DNA of 64,000 nt. Source: an uncultured Pseudomonadales bacterium (GTDB lineage: Bacteria > Pseudomonadota > Gammaproteobacteria > Pseudomonadales > Azotimanducaceae). The position numbers and the translations under genes are program-made. Shown here piece by piece: positions 50,812-63,979 of the stretch. How positions within the stretch are numbered: position 1 is the first letter of the stretch; each line of letters begins with the position of its first letter. The stretch is taken from positions 19,947-83,946 of the forward strand of contig CALIKQ010000051.1 of NCBI GenBank assembly GCA_938017975.1. The letters are read 5' to 3'. Under the pieces are notes generated by a model. It saw only the letters and a list, made by a program, of their open reading frames with translations. It had not been told where the DNA came from and ran no database searches.

Positions 50812-52222
50812 AGTTCAGGACACTGTCGAAACGATTGTCGCTGAAGCGACCCCAGCTGGGCGAGCAGGGGTTTCGATTGTCCGTCTTTCTGGGCCCGCGG
50901 CTAGAAGCATCGCACAATCAGTTGCTGGCTCAATAACGGTACCTAGGCGTGCGCTGCTAAAGACTTTTCACAATACGCTAGGAGATATCATCGACCATGG
51001 GATTGTTATTTTCTACGAAGGTCCGTCGTCATTCACGGGAGAGGACGTTGTAGAATTTCAGGGTCATGGTGGCCCCATGGTGGTCAATGCATTGATAGAT
51101 CAATGCATTGTTCTAGGAGCCCGACCGGCGCGACCCGGTGAGTTCAGTGAGCGAGCCTTCCTGAACGAGAAGATGGATCTTGTTCAGCTTGAAGCGGTCG
51201 CTGACTTGATCAGCAGCGCGTCCAGTGCCGCAGCTCGAAGTGCTTTGAAATCGCTCTCTGGGATGTTCTCAACGCTCGTGAACGATTTGGTCGAGGCGGT
51301 GACGCGCTTAAGAATTTATATTGAGGCAGCCATTGACTTCCCTGAGGAGGATATCGACTTTCTCGGCGATCCCCAAGTTTTAGATGATATGACGCGACTT
51401 GAAGCACGGTTATCATCCGTACTGGATCAAGCGCAACAAGGACGTCGATTGCATTCGGGTTTTTCAGTAGCCCTGATTGGGCCGCCTAACGTTGGAAAAT
51501 CAAGCTTAATGAATCGATTTTCGGGCCATTCCACCGCAATTGTCACTGAAATCCCTGGTACAACGCGCGATGTGATCAAAGAGGAATTGATCATTTCAGG
51601 CATATCGCTGCAGTTGTTTGACACAGCGGGTATTCGGACAGCAGGGGACGCCATTGAGGCCGAGGGCGTTGAGCGGACGCTCAAAACGCTGGCGAATGCT
51701 GACCTGAACCTTTTTGTGTTTGACGTTTTGGAGGAAGATATCCGGACATCTTTGACAGATCTGTCTGCGCTCGACAACTTGCTCTCTGAAAAGCTTCATC
51801 AGCTTCTAGGAAAGGCACCCAGCGATCAACCGGCGCTATTTCTTTTGAACAAGATCGATCGACTCTCAAAGCTCGAGCGAGCGCTTTTATCCAACCAATT
51901 AGGCCCGCGAAATCGCTTGGTTGCTGTTTCAGCAGAGACAGGCGAGAACTGGGCGCAATTAGCGGAATCTCTGAAGCGTATTTCAGGCGTTCAGGACCAG
52001 TCAGAAAATATTTTCTCGGCGAGAGCAAGGCACATCTTGGCGCTTACCGAGGCCTCAACACATCTTGCAAACGCTTCCGAAAATCTTCGTTCTGGACAGC
52101 CCGGAGAATTGATTGCTGAAGATCTAAAATTAACCCAACAATGTTTGGGGGAGATTACGGGTATTGTATCGAGCGATGATTTATTGGGTAAAATATTCAG
52201 TAGTTTTTGTATTGGCAAGTAA
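50774..52222 (+). CDS. mnmE: tRNA modification GTPase MnmE
   Basis: MnmE, with MnmG, makes the 5-carboxymethylaminomethyl group at wobble U34 of tRNAs. The 482-residue protein has an N-terminal tetrahydrofolate-binding domain (TIVAEATPAGRAGVSIVRLSG), a helical domain, the inserted G domain (G1 GPPNVGKSSLMN, G2 TEIPGTTRD, G3 DTAG, G4 NKID) and the C-terminal catalytic CIGK motif. ATG 50774 overlaps yidC by 38 bp and gives an N-terminal tail of about 20 residues before the conserved part; a TTG at 50789 is an alternative. Confidence 0.96.
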   Translation: MSLDNLKSPLVPEVQDTVETIVAEATPAGRAGVSIVRLSGPAARSIAQSVAGSITVPRRALLKTFHNTLGDIIDHGIVIFYEGPSSFTGEDVVEFQGHGGPMVVNALIDQCIVLGARPARPGEFSERAFLNEKMDLVQLEAVADLISSASSAAARSALKSLSGMFSTLVNDLVEAVTRLRIYIEAAIDFPEEDIDFLGDPQVLDDMTRLEARLSSVLDQAQQGRRLHSGFSVALIGPPNVGKSSLMNRFSGHSTAIVTEIPGTTRDVIKEELIISGISLQLFDTAGIRTAGDAIEAEGVERTLKTLANADLNLFVFDVLEEDIRTSLTDLSALDNLLSEKLHQLLGKAPSDQPALFLLNKIDRLSKLERALLSNQLGPRNRLVAVSAETGENWAQLAESLKRISGVQDQSENIFSARARHILALTEASTHLANASENLRSGQPGELIAEDLKLTQQCLGEITGIVSSDDLLGKIFSSFCIGK

Positions 52223-52396
52223 GTTTATGTGCCGCTTCGCCTAGACTCTCACGAGTTTGTGGCCTAAATTGACCGCGTTTTTTAAAAAGAAAATCAGCGA
52301 TCAGCCAGTTCAGGCGTCGAAATAAAACAAAACGTCATGCGCATCAGCTGATAAAAAGAGCATTGGGCGGTAAATAAAGAAACCAGGGAGCATACC

Positions 52397-54274
52397 GTGA
52401 GCCAGCATTTTGATGTCATTGTGATAGGCGGAGGCCATGCTGGTAGTGAGGCGGCGTTGGCCAGTGCTCGAATGGGTGCGCAAACGCTGCTGATTACCCA
52501 AAATATAGAAACCCTTGGTCAAATGTCCTGTAACCCAGCAATTGGGGGCATTGGTAAGAGTCACTTGGTTCGTGAAATTGACGCGCTGGGCGGGGCCATG
52601 GGTGAAGCGGCTGATGCTGCGGGAATTCACTTTAGAATGCTCAATGCTCGTAAAGGCCCTGCCGTCAGAGCAACTCGGGCCCAGACTGACCGCCAACTCT
52701 ACAAACAATTTATTAGGGCCAAGCTCGAATCTCAGGAAAACCTCAAAATATTTCAGCAGTCGGTTGATGATCTATTGGTCTCAGGGGATCAAATTACCGG
52801 GGTTGTGACCCAGATGCAGCAACAGTTTTTCGCACCCGCGGTGGTGCTCACGGTCGGTACATTTCTGGGCGGGGTTATTCACGTTGGATTAGATCGTCAA
52901 AGTGGTGGTCGTGCGGGAGATGCCGCTTCTAATCGACTCGCAGACCGGCTAAGGGAAATGCCGTTTTCGGTGGGCCGACTCAAGACCGGAACGCCGCCGC
53001 GAGTTGATGCTAGATCGGTTGATTTCAGTTTGATGGCGGAGCAGCCAGGTGACGTGCCCACACCAACAATGTCTTTTTGGACTGAAACCAATAGCCATCC
53101 TAGACAAATTCCTTGCCATATTACGGCTACGAATGAAGAAACTCATGACATCATCCGTTCAGGCTTAGATCGATCGCCGCTCTATTCTGGCGTTATCGAT
53201 GGTATTGGTCCTCGGTACTGCCCATCGATAGAAGACAAGATCGTCCGGTTTGCGGATAAAACTTCCCATCAAATTTTCGTGGAGCCAGAAGGGCTAGAGA
53301 CTCGAGAACTCTATCCAAACGGTATTTCAACGAGCCTTCCCTACGACGTTCAATTGGCGCTTTTGCGAACAATACCCGGGTTTGCCCGAGCCCATATCAC
53401 GAGACCAGGGTATGCGATCGAATATGATTATTTTGAACCTCAAGGGCTTAAGAGCAGTCTTGAGACTAAGTCATTACAGGGACTGTTTTTCGCAGGACAA
53501 ATTAATGGCACCACAGGCTACGAAGAAGCTGGCGCACAAGGGATACTTGCTGGGATCAATGCAGTCAGGCGAATCAGAAACGAAGCCCCTTGGGTGCCGA
53601 ATCGATCGGAAGCATACATTGGCGTGATGGTCGATGATCTCATCACCTTGGGAACCCTCGAGCCTTACCGAATGTTCACAAGCCGAGCTGAATATCGATT
53701 GATACTCCGTCAGGACAATGCCGATCAGCGACTCTGCGAAACAGCGCATTCCTTGGGACTACTCTCCTCAAAGCAGTGGGAACGGTTTAATGTGAAGCAA
53801 GATGCCATCGGCGCGCTGTCTAAAACGTTAGAATCAACGCTTATCCGACCTCAAAATGACGCCGTGAATGGCTTGTTGAAAGAAGTGATGCATAAGGAAT
53901 ACCGTTTGTCAGAGTTGGTTAAACGCCCTGAGGTCAAACTGGATGGTTTGATGGAAGCTGCGGGTCTTGAGGGACAAAGGCCCGATGTCTGCGAACAGGT
54001 AGAAATCGAATGTAAGTATCAGGGTTATATCGCGCGTCAGCACCAGGAGATCTTGCGTTTAAAATCACAACATTTGTTAGCAATACCCGAGGATTTGGAT
54101 TTCAGCGCTATAATGGGGTTATCCAATGAGGTGCGGCAAAAGCTCGCCAAAATTCGGCCAGAGAATTTAGGGCAAGCATCTAGAATATCAGGGGTCACAC
54201 CGGCTGCGGTATCGCTGCTTCTGGTCCACTTAAAACGTCGAGGCGGCTATAGCAAGCGCGTTAATTCTGGGTGA
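52397..54274 (+). CDS. mnmG: tRNA U34 modification enzyme MnmG (GidA)
   Basis: MnmG is the FAD-dependent partner of MnmE. The 625-residue protein opens with the dinucleotide-binding [21 protein letters not shown] and has the family signatures [39 protein letters not shown] and [24 protein letters not shown] 52397 has GGGAG 6 nt upstream. It follows mnmE after a 174-bp gap with no recognisable gene and overlaps rsmG (GTGA). Confidence 0.97.
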   Translation: MSQHFDVIVIGGGHAGSEAALASARMGAQTLLITQNIETLGQMSCNPAIGGIGKSHLVREIDALGGAMGEAADAAGIHFRMLNARKGPAVRATRAQTDRQLYKQFIRAKLESQENLKIFQQSVDDLLVSGDQITGVVTQMQQQFFAPAVVLTVGTFLGGVIHVGLDRQSGGRAGDAASNRLADRLREMPFSVGRLKTGTPPRVDARSVDFSLMAEQPGDVPTPTMSFWTETNSHPRQIPCHITATNEETHDIIRSGLDRSPLYSGVIDGIGPRYCPSIEDKIVRFADKTSHQIFVEPEGLETRELYPNGISTSLPYDVQLALLRTIPGFARAHITRPGYAIEYDYFEPQGLKSSLETKSLQGLFFAGQINGTTGYEEAGAQGILAGINAVRRIRNEAPWVPNRSEAYIGVMVDDLITLGTLEPYRMFTSRAEYRLILRQDNADQRLCETAHSLGLLSSKQWERFNVKQDAIGALSKTLESTLIRPQNDAVNGLLKEVMHKEYRLSELVKRPEVKLDGLMEAAGLEGQRPDVCEQVEIECKYQGYIARQHQEILRLKSQHLLAIPEDLDFSAIMGLSNEVRQKLAKIRPENLGQASRISGVTPAAVSLLLVHLKRRGGYSKRVNSG

Positions 54275-54921
54275 GCCTGCGAGACGAACTCGTTAGAGGG
54301 TTAAAAGCCCTAAACGCTCGACCCGAACTAGAAGCAATGGATGTTCTTCAATTTAAAGAACAGTTTTTGCTTTATTTAGATTTACTCAAGCGTTGGAATA
54401 AGACCTTCAACCTGACTGCAATTCGTGACGATCGCAGTCACGTTACGCGACATATTTTAGATTCCCTCGTGATAGCACCTTTTGTGAAGCCGTATCCGTT
54501 CTCCGATGTTGGTTCTGGTGCTGGCCTTCCAGGAATTCCATTGGCCATATGTCAGCCCAGTAGAAAGGGTGTTTTGATCGATGCTAATGGAAAAAAAACC
54601 CGTTTTTTGACGCAGGTTAAAATCGAATTAGGTCTTCATGAAATCGAGATCGTTCAGGGTCGCATCGAGGATTTGGCCGATCGCAAATTTAAACAAATTG
54701 TATGTCGAGCTTTTAAACCGTTAGATGCATTGGTGCCTGCTTTGCGGCACGCACTCTCAGCAGATGGCGTTATACTGGCGATGATCGGGAAGGAACCTGA
54801 ATCAAACGTCCTAAGGGCGATGGAGGCCGAGGCGAAAATAGCTTTGAGACCTCTGTCAGTGCCGGGACTTGAGGCAGAGCGGTATTTGGCTGAAATTAGG
54901 CTCAGGAGCGAAATAACCTAA
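54271..54921 (+). CDS. rsmG: 16S rRNA m7G527 methyltransferase RsmG (GidB)
   Basis: RsmG methylates G527 of 16S rRNA using SAM. In 216 residues there is a leader helix ([15 protein letters not shown]) and the SAM-binding motif [15 protein letters not shown], followed by [15 protein letters not shown] 54271 overlaps the mnmG stop. The following gap of 205 bp leads to parA. Confidence 0.96.
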   Translation: MSLRDELVRGLKALNARPELEAMDVLQFKEQFLLYLDLLKRWNKTFNLTAIRDDRSHVTRHILDSLVIAPFVKPYPFSDVGSGAGLPGIPLAICQPSRKGVLIDANGKKTRFLTQVKIELGLHEIEIVQGRIEDLADRKFKQIVCRAFKPLDALVPALRHALSADGVILAMIGKEPESNVLRAMEAEAKIALRPLSVPGLEAERYLAEIRLRSEIT

Positions 54922-55126
54922 AAGTGAAGGCTCTAAACCGCAGGCATAGCAGAATAAATGTCGTAAAAATCAGGGGCAGAGTCGAGGCGGTGGGCTTTAA
55001 GGCTGGCAATTCGACTGGTGCATTTGGTGATCAAGGCGCTAAGGGTTTCTAATACAAGAGTAGTCTCTCTATAAAGGTATTTGGAAAAATATGAGGCAAG
55101 GACTTTAATTTCAGGGGTTGTTCAGC

Positions 55127-55912
55127 GTGAAGATTTTCGCCATCGTCAACCAAAAAGGCGGTGTGGGTAAAACCACGACATCGGTTAACTTGGCTGCTTG
55201 CCTGGCGGCAATGCATCGTCGTGTTTTACTGATTGATCTGGATGCGCAAGGTAACGCAACGATGGGCTGCGGCGTTGATAAAGCGCAGCTGGATGCAACA
55301 ATATATGATGTGTTGGTGTTGGGTCGGCCACTGAGTGAGGTGGTCACTCAGGGCTCGGGCGGTCTTGCCGTGGTGGGCGCCAATGTTGATCTTACAGGCG
55401 CTGAGATGGATTTGATTGATCTAGAAGCGAGGGAGTACCGCCTGAAGCAAGCCCTGGCGGAAACTGTTGATCAATATGATTATGTTGTTATCGATTGCCC
55501 CCCAGCCCTCAATTTATTAACTGTTAACGCGCTCACTGCAGCTCATGCGCTGATCATTCCGATGCAATGTGAGTACTATGCGCTCGAGGGGCTGTCTGCG
55601 CTTGTGGCCACAATTCAAAGGGTGGTTTCTCAGTTGAATCCTTCACTAAAAATAGAGGGAATCATTCGGACAATGTTTGATCCTCGAAATAGTCTAACGA
55701 AGGATGTTTCTTTTCAGTTGCAGTCGCATTTTGGCGACCAACTTTACAGGACCGTCATACCGCGCAATGTTCGGCTTGCAGAAGCACCCAGTCATGGGCT
55801 TCCGATTATCCAGTATGATGCAACCTCGAATGGCGCCAAGGCTTATTTGGCATTAGCTGGAGAATTGCTGCGCAGAGAGAGCGCGAATCAAACCCAGGGC
55901 AACAGCTTCTAG
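55127..55912 (+). CDS. parA: Chromosome partitioning ATPase ParA (Soj)
   Basis: ParA is a deviant-Walker ATPase that with ParB moves the replicated origin. The 261-residue protein begins VKIFAIVNQKGGVGKTTTSVNLAACLA, has VLLIDLDAQGNATMG and YVVIDCPPALNLLTVNAL, and lacks the N-terminal HTH of plasmid ParA. GTG 55127 has AGGGG 9 nt upstream; the TTG at 55118 abuts that ribosome site and is unlikely. parB follows after 84 bp. Two parS-like sites lie in recF. Confidence 0.97.
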   Translation: MKIFAIVNQKGGVGKTTTSVNLAACLAAMHRRVLLIDLDAQGNATMGCGVDKAQLDATIYDVLVLGRPLSEVVTQGSGGLAVVGANVDLTGAEMDLIDLEAREYRLKQALAETVDQYDYVVIDCPPALNLLTVNALTAAHALIIPMQCEYYALEGLSALVATIQRVVSQLNPSLKIEGIIRTMFDPRNSLTKDVSFQLQSHFGDQLYRTVIPRNVRLAEAPSHGLPIIQYDATSNGAKAYLALAGELLRRESANQTQGNSF

Positions 55913-55996
55913 AGTTATTGGTTACAGTGTTGGCGGTCATTGGGCATTAAGAAAGCGTTGGGCACGATTGCGATCTCAGCAACAAGGAATAGAGAT

Positions 55997-56908
55997 ATGG
56001 CTGGAAAAAAACGAGGGTTGGGAAGAGGGTTAGATGCACTGCTTGGCCCGGCCGGCTCTCAAGCAGCTCCGAGCACTTCCGAATCAGTGCCTGATCGAGA
56101 GGGCACGGTGTTAAAACAAATACCGGTTGAGTGGATTAAACCTGGACAATTTCAGCCAAGGCAAACTTTTGATGAGGAGAAGCTGCAAGAATTGTCTTCA
56201 TCGATCCGTGTTCATGGTGTGATGCAGCCGATACTGGTGCGTGAAGTTTCCTCAGAAGAGTTCGAGTTAATTGCAGGAGAACGGCGATGGCGCGCCTGTC
56301 AGCTCGCTGGTTTAGACCGTATCCCAGCGCTGGTCAAGGCGCTGACGCCCCAAAACCATCTGGCGTTATCTTTAATAGAGAACATTCAAAGGGAAGATTT
56401 GAACCCACTGGAAGAGGCTCACGCACTGAGCCGCTTGGTTGAGGAGTTCGGTCTCACGCATCAGGCGGTTGGTGATGCAGTTGGCAAAAGTCGAGCGGCA
56501 GTGAGCAACTCGATTCGCTTGTCAAAACTAGGTGCTGTGGCCTCAGAGTTACTTGCCAGGGGTGAGATTGAGATGGGGCATGCACGAGCATTGCTATCGC
56601 TAGAAGCAGAAGTTCAAGCGCTTGTGGCCAAGCAAATTGTGAACAAAAAATTAACCGTTCGGCAAACAGAAAAATTAGTGCAACAACAACTCTCGCCTGA
56701 AGCAGAGTCCTCAAAACCCAGGCAGATAGACCCAGACGTTGCGAGCCTAGAGCAACGACTATCGGATTACTTTGGGCAGTCGGTGCGTCTTAAGAGCAAG
56801 GGTGCCCGGCGTGGTCAGATGCTCATTGAATACAATAGCTTTGAAGAGCTTGATGGGGTGTTGGCGAAAGCAGGCTTTAAAGATGCCCCAGAAGACGACT
56901 CCGTCTAA
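55997..56908 (+). CDS. parB: Chromosome partitioning CTPase/DNA-binding protein ParB (Spo0J)
   Basis: ParB binds parS and forms CTP-dependent clamps. The 303-residue protein has the N-terminal ParA-activating segment KKRGLGRGLDALLG, the CTP-binding motifs (ELIAGERRWRACQLAG and ENIQREDLNPLEEA), a helix-turn-helix (LTHQAVGDAVGKSRAAVSNSIRL) and a C-terminal dimer domain. ATG 55997 gives the standard N-terminus. The frame is open to 55940 without similarity. Confidence 0.97.
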   Translation: MAGKKRGLGRGLDALLGPAGSQAAPSTSESVPDREGTVLKQIPVEWIKPGQFQPRQTFDEEKLQELSSSIRVHGVMQPILVREVSSEEFELIAGERRWRACQLAGLDRIPALVKALTPQNHLALSLIENIQREDLNPLEEAHALSRLVEEFGLTHQAVGDAVGKSRAAVSNSIRLSKLGAVASELLARGEIEMGHARALLSLEAEVQALVAKQIVNKKLTVRQTEKLVQQQLSPEAESSKPRQIDPDVASLEQRLSDYFGQSVRLKSKGARRGQMLIEYNSFEELDGVLAKAGFKDAPEDDSV

Positions 56909-56937
56909 ATAAAGTCTGAAGTTAGCTCCTATTAAAG

Positions 56938-56966
56938 TTGAACGCTAGGCCCAATATCTCTATACT
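56938..56966 (+). promoter_or_regulatory. Sigma-70 promoter of the atp operon
   Basis: TTGAAC (56938-56943) is followed at exactly 17 bp by TATACT (56961-56966), four or five of six positions matching in each hexamer. It lies between parB and atpI, so the ATP synthase operon can be transcribed independently of parAB, starting near 56973. Confidence 0.7.
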
Positions 56967-57030
56967 CTGCCCGCCGAAAAACAGCATGCGTTCGAGCGGT
57001 TGGGGCAACCAATCAACAAGGGGGCACATC

Positions 57031-57405
57031 GTGGCAAAACGGTGGCAATTGTTGAAGGATGTTGGCGCTGGGCACGGTGGATTGCTCGCTTTAGGAACGG
57101 TGGCTTGTTTGAGCTTTGATTCGAGCTGGATCCTTTCCTGGAATGTCGGTGTGGTAATAGCTGGTTTGGGCGCGTTGGCGCAGGTTATCGTGCTAATGAG
57201 AGGCGAGGCACCCAGAGTAGGAGTGTCTCAAGCCCTGAAGCTGGCTGTATTTGGAGTTGGAACAGCGGCACTGATGGTGTTTTGGAGAGAAATACACCTT
57301 ACAGGGTTTGTGATGGGGATTGTGTGTAGTCAACTGATGTGGGTCTTGGCAGGTGCCAAACGATCCTTCGGACTGCTCAGGGTCGCAACAAAGCGGAAGC
57401 AGTGA
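57031..57405 (+). CDS. atpI: ATP synthase subunit I family protein AtpI
   Basis: AtpI is a small membrane protein thought to aid c-ring assembly or cation supply for ATP synthase. The 124-residue product has several hydrophobic segments (GGLLALGTVACLSF, WNVGVVIAGLGALAQVIVLM, ALKLAVFGVGTAALMVFW, LTGFVMGIVCSQLMWVLAG), matching the four-helix AtpI plan. I prefer GTG 57031, with GGGGG 6 nt upstream; ATG 56986 is possible. A start at 56938 would lie inside the promoter and is unlikely. It is first in the atp operon. Confidence 0.8.
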   Translation: MAKRWQLLKDVGAGHGGLLALGTVACLSFDSSWILSWNVGVVIAGLGALAQVIVLMRGEAPRVGVSQALKLAVFGVGTAALMVFWREIHLTGFVMGIVCSQLMWVLAGAKRSFGLLRVATKRKQ

Positions 57406-57468
57406 GTGTACTGATCTTGCTTTAACAGAAATTGGGCGTTCGATCATTTGCATGGTTGAAGGTTTTAA

Positions 57469-58326
<858 letters not shown>

Positions 58327-58348
58327 CCCACGGATCAAATTTAACTAG

Positions 58349-58591
<243 letters not shown>

Positions 58592-58632
58592 TCGAAACTC
58601 CCCATTCTAATTGATCATCGAAGAGGTGATGC

Positions 58633-59103
58633 GTGAATATTAATCTTACAATGCTGGGTCAGTTGATTGCGTTCGTGATGTTCGTGATGTTCTGTATGCG
58701 TTACGTGTGGCCGCCTTTAACAGAGGTTATGCGCAATCGGCAAAAAACCATCTCGGAAGGATTAGAAAACGCTGCCAAAGCCGAGCAACAGCTGCAGCAG
58801 GCGAATGAGTCCGCTTCTAACGAGCTTGAAGCTGCCAAACGTGAGGCCGGCGAGCTTATTGCGCAAGCGCGTAGTCGAGCGAACCAAATCATTGATGAAG
58901 CAAAAGAGCAAGCGAAGGAAGAGGCGCAACGTATTATCGATGGCGCCCAAGACGATATTGATCAAGAAATCAGTCGTGCTCGGGAGGCTCTTCGCGAGCG
59001 CGTAGGTGAGTTGGCGATTGAAGGTGCGGAAAAGATCTTAGCGACCTCGGTCGATCGAAGCGCGCACGAAGCGATGTTGTCCAAGCTCTCTCAGGCGCTT
59101 TAG
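58633..59103 (+). CDS. atpF: ATP synthase Fo subunit b
   Basis: Subunit b is the peripheral stalk. The 156-residue protein has one N-terminal membrane helix (LGQLIAFVMFVMFCMRYVWPPL) followed by a long charged helix rich in Ala, Glu, Gln and Arg, likely a coiled coil. The start is GTG 58633, with GAGGTGAT upstream. Confidence 0.96.
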   Translation: MNINLTMLGQLIAFVMFVMFCMRYVWPPLTEVMRNRQKTISEGLENAAKAEQQLQQANESASNELEAAKREAGELIAQARSRANQIIDEAKEQAKEEAQRIIDGAQDDIDQEISRAREALRERVGELAIEGAEKILATSVDRSAHEAMLSKLSQAL

Positions 59104-59107
59104 AGCC

Positions 59108-59650
59108 ATGGCAGAGGCAGAACTAGCGACGGTAGCACGACCCTATGCCAGAGCGGCATTTTCGACGGCGCTTGATGAGCCCGAAGGACTTGGAGCATGG
59201 TCTCGTATGCTGGGCCTGATGGGCGCTGCAGTCAGTGATCCGGTCATCGAGAGTCTGCTCGATGATCCGATGAGATCCGGTACAGATGCGGCAGGCACGC
59301 TCACCGAGCTCTTGGCAGACGATTTGAGCCCGGCAGCAGTAAATTTTATTGGCGTGCTTGCCGATTACGATCGTCTTATGCTCCTGCCTACGATTGCGAC
59401 GCAATACGAAGTACTTAAAGCAAATCACGAAAAAACCATAGATGTTGAGGTAGTCAGTGCGTACTCAATGTCTGAACAAGAACAGGGCGAACTAAAAGCG
59501 GCACTCGATCGTCGGCTCCAACGCACAGTAGCCTTGGAGACAACGACTGATAGTGATCTCTTAGGCGGTGTTGTGATTCGAACCGAAGATATGGTGATCG
59601 ATGATTCTGTTCGCGGAAAACTTCAAAAACTGGCTGGTACGCTGCAGTAA
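59108..59650 (+). CDS. atpH: ATP synthase F1 subunit delta
   Basis: The delta subunit joins the stator stalk to the alpha3beta3 head. The 180-residue protein has the N-terminal helical domain (TVARPYARAAFSTALDE) and the conserved C-terminal segment DSDLLGGVVIRTEDMVIDDSVRGKLQKL. The start is ATG 59108, 4 bp after atpF. Confidence 0.96.
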   Translation: MAEAELATVARPYARAAFSTALDEPEGLGAWSRMLGLMGAAVSDPVIESLLDDPMRSGTDAAGTLTELLADDLSPAAVNFIGVLADYDRLMLLPTIATQYEVLKANHEKTIDVEVVSAYSMSEQEQGELKAALDRRLQRTVALETTTDSDLLGGVVIRTEDMVIDDSVRGKLQKLAGTLQ

Positions 59651-59674
59651 AATAGAACTCTTGAGGCGCATAAC

Positions 59675-61219
59675 ATGCAACAACTGAACCCTTCAGAAAT
59701 AAGCGATATCATTAAGCAGCGAATTGCTCGGCTCGATGTCACAAGCGAAGCTCAAAACGAGGGCACCATCGTCAGCGTTTCGGACGGTATCGTTAGGATC
59801 CATGGTTTAGCAGACGTCCAAAATGGGGAAATGATCGAGTTTCCCAACAATTTATTTGGATTTGCCTTGAATCTTGAGCGTGACTCCGTTGGCGCCGTTG
59901 TTTTAGGTGACTATAAAGTGCTCAAAGAAGGGCAAACTGCAAGATGCACCGGAAGGATTCTTGAAGTGCCAACCGGGCCTGAACTGTTGGGACGAGTGGT
60001 CGATGCCCTCGGCAATCCCATCGATGGTAAGGGGCCGTTGGGCGCTAAGCAAACATCACCCGTTGAAAAAGTCGCCCCTGGGGTCATTGCCCGGCAGCAC
60101 GTTGACCAGCCTGTGCAAACAGGGCTCAAATGTATTGATTCAATGATTCCTGTGGGCCGAGGCCAGCGCGAGTTGATCATTGGCGATAGGCAGACGGGTA
60201 AAACCGCGATCGCGATCGACGCCATTATCAACCAACAAAAATCTGGCATTAAGTGCGTTTATGTTGCCATCGGCCAAAAGTTTTCGTCGATTGCTAATGT
60301 CGTTAGGACGCTCGAAGAGCATGGCGCAATGGAGAATACCATTATCGTTGCAGCGGGTGCGTCAGACCCTGCGCCGATGCAGTATATTGCTCCTTACTCT
60401 GGCTGCACGATGGGTGAATATTTCCGGGATATCGGTGAAGACGCCTTGATCATTTATGACGATTTAACCAAGCAAGCATGGGCTTATCGTCAGATTTCCC
60501 TCTTGTTGCGTCGTCCACCAGGTCGTGAGGCTTACCCCGGAGACGTCTTCTACTTGCATTCGCGCTTGTTAGAGCGAGCCGCACGCGTCAACGCCGATTA
60601 CGTCGAGCAGGTCACCGGCGGTGCTGTGAAAGGTAAGACTGGATCGCTGACCGCGCTTCCGATCATTGAGACGCAAGCTGGGGACGTTTCGGCATTTGTT
60701 CCGACAAACGTCATCTCGATTACTGATGGTCAAATCTTTTTAGAATCCGACAAATTTAATTCGGGTGAGCGGCCTGCCATGAATCCAGGGATATCGGTTT
60801 CCCGGGTGGGTGGCGACGCTCAGGTCAAGTTTATGTCGAAGATTTCTGGCGGCATCAAGCTGGCATTGGCGCAGTACCGCGAGCTCGCAGCGTTTTCACA
60901 GTTCGCATCGGATCTCGATGAAGCCACTCGGCGTCAGCTCGAGCACGGTGAGCGCATTAATGAGTTGATGAAGCAAAAGCAATATTCACCAATGACGGTA
61001 TCAGAGATGGGTGTCGTGCTGTTTGCGGCGAATGAGCGCTTTTTAGAAGATGTGCCGGTTGAGAAAGTACTCGATTTCGAGGCTGCGTTACTGAGTTACA
61101 TGCATTCCGAGCACGGTGACTTTATGGCGCAAGTTGATCAAGAGGGTGCCTACACCGATGAAGTAATTGCGACAATGCGATCCGCAATCGAAACCTTCAA
61201 GCAAACCCAAACGTTTTAA
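59675..61219 (+). CDS. atpA: ATP synthase F1 subunit alpha
   Basis: Subunit alpha bears the non-catalytic nucleotide sites. In the 514-residue protein the P-loop is [15 protein letters not shown] and the family signature [17 protein letters not shown] is present, as is the N-terminal [17 protein letters not shown] segment that binds delta. The start is ATG 59675. Confidence 0.98.
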   Translation: MQQLNPSEISDIIKQRIARLDVTSEAQNEGTIVSVSDGIVRIHGLADVQNGEMIEFPNNLFGFALNLERDSVGAVVLGDYKVLKEGQTARCTGRILEVPTGPELLGRVVDALGNPIDGKGPLGAKQTSPVEKVAPGVIARQHVDQPVQTGLKCIDSMIPVGRGQRELIIGDRQTGKTAIAIDAIINQQKSGIKCVYVAIGQKFSSIANVVRTLEEHGAMENTIIVAAGASDPAPMQYIAPYSGCTMGEYFRDIGEDALIIYDDLTKQAWAYRQISLLLRRPPGREAYPGDVFYLHSRLLERAARVNADYVEQVTGGAVKGKTGSLTALPIIETQAGDVSAFVPTNVISITDGQIFLESDKFNSGERPAMNPGISVSRVGGDAQVKFMSKISGGIKLALAQYRELAAFSQFASDLDEATRRQLEHGERINELMKQKQYSPMTVSEMGVVLFAANERFLEDVPVEKVLDFEAALLSYMHSEHGDFMAQVDQEGAYTDEVIATMRSAIETFKQTQTF

Positions 61220-61249
61220 GCGCGAAGCACAGGCAGAGTACAAAACGCT

Positions 61250-62110
61250 ATGGCAAATGCGAAAGAGTTAAGAAAGCAGATCGGCAGTATTAAAAATACG
61301 CAGAAGATCACGAGCGCGATGCAAATGGTCGCGGCGAGTAAGATGCGCAAAGCTCAAGACAGAATGGCGCGTGGGCGACCGTACTCTGATCAAATTCGAG
61401 CCGTGATCAGCCACATGGCAAATGCTTCGAGCGAATATCCTCATCAGTTTATGAGGGAGCGTGAAGTTTCGCGGGTAGGTTACATCATTGTTACGACCGA
61501 CAAAGGGCTCTGTGGCGGCCTTAACGTGAATCTTTTAAAAGCCACTGTCCAGCACATGAAGCACTGGAACGATCAGGGCGTTGAGGCGGATTTGTGCCTG
61601 ATTGGCAACAAAGGCGTACAGTTTTTCAGGGCCTATGGCGGCCGAGTTTTGGCGGCAAGCCAGCATTTGAGTGAAACACCTGCAGTTGAAGATTTGATCG
61701 GTAGTATTAAGGTGATGTTGGACGCTTTTGAAGCGGGTCAAGTCGATAAGATCTTCATTTGCAACAATGTGTTTGTTAATACCATGTTGCAAAAGCCGAC
61801 CGTCTCTCAATTAGTGCCTCTGGACCCCACGGACGATGAAGCGTTGCAGTATCGCTGGGATTATTTGTATGAGCCTGAGGCACAGGAACTGATCGATGGT
61901 TTAATCACTCGATATATAGAGTCCCAGGTGTATCAAGCCGTGGTTGAGAACGTCGCTTGTGAGCAAGCGGCAAAGATGGTGGCGATGAAAAGCGCGACGG
62001 AAAACGCTGGCGAGTTGATTGATGAGCTTGAGCTCATTATGAACAACGCGAGACAAGCCGCCATTACGCAAGAAATATCAGAAATTGTCAGTGGTGCTGC
62101 AGCAGTTTAA
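61250..62110 (+). CDS. atpG: ATP synthase F1 subunit gamma
   Basis: Gamma is the rotor shaft. The 286-residue protein starts with the helix [36 protein letters not shown] and ends with the paired helix [40 protein letters not shown]. The Rossmann-like centre contains [14 protein letters not shown]. The start is ATG 61250. Confidence 0.98.
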   Translation: MANAKELRKQIGSIKNTQKITSAMQMVAASKMRKAQDRMARGRPYSDQIRAVISHMANASSEYPHQFMREREVSRVGYIIVTTDKGLCGGLNVNLLKATVQHMKHWNDQGVEADLCLIGNKGVQFFRAYGGRVLAASQHLSETPAVEDLIGSIKVMLDAFEAGQVDKIFICNNVFVNTMLQKPTVSQLVPLDPTDDEALQYRWDYLYEPEAQELIDGLITRYIESQVYQAVVENVACEQAAKMVAMKSATENAGELIDELELIMNNARQAAITQEISEIVSGAAAV

Positions 62111-63520
<1,410 letters not shown>

Positions 63521-63550
63521 GGCAGACTCGCCGATAGCAAGGAAAACACT

Positions 63551-63979
63551 ATGGCCACCACGGTACATTGCAGCATTGTCAGCGCCGAGCAGGAAATTTT
63601 TTCGGGCCTCGTTGAGATGGTGGTTGCCAGTGGCACGCTAGGAGAGTTGGGAATTCTGCCGGGCCATGCACCGCTACTCAGCGGCATCAAGCCTGGCCCG
63701 GTGAAGCTTGTTTTAGAAGGTGGTGATGAAGAGATCTTCTTTGCCTCTGGTGGCTTTATCGAGGTTCAACCCACTGCAGTTACGATCCTTGCCGATACAG
63801 CCATTCGAGCCGATAGCATTGATGAAGCTGCAGCTACCGAAGCTGAGCAAAAGGCGCAGGCTGAGCTGAACGATCAACGCGCCGAGGTTGATTTTGCCCG
63901 AGTGACCGCTGATTTACAGGAGCAGGCGGCGATGCTGCGAACCGTCAGAAAGATGCGGGATCAAAAGAATCGCGTTTGA
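63551..63979 (+). CDS. atpC: ATP synthase F1 subunit epsilon
   Basis: Epsilon is the inhibitory subunit at the base of gamma. The 142-residue protein has an N-terminal beta sandwich (GTLGELGILPGHAPLLSGIKPG and FFASGGFIEVQPTAVTILADTA) and a C-terminal helical hairpin rich in Ala and Glu. It is the last gene in the window; only 21 bp follow its stop. Confidence 0.97.
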   Translation: MATTVHCSIVSAEQEIFSGLVEMVVASGTLGELGILPGHAPLLSGIKPGPVKLVLEGGDEEIFFASGGFIEVQPTAVTILADTAIRADSIDEAAATEAEQKAQAELNDQRAEVDFARVTADLQEQAAMLRTVRKMRDQKNRV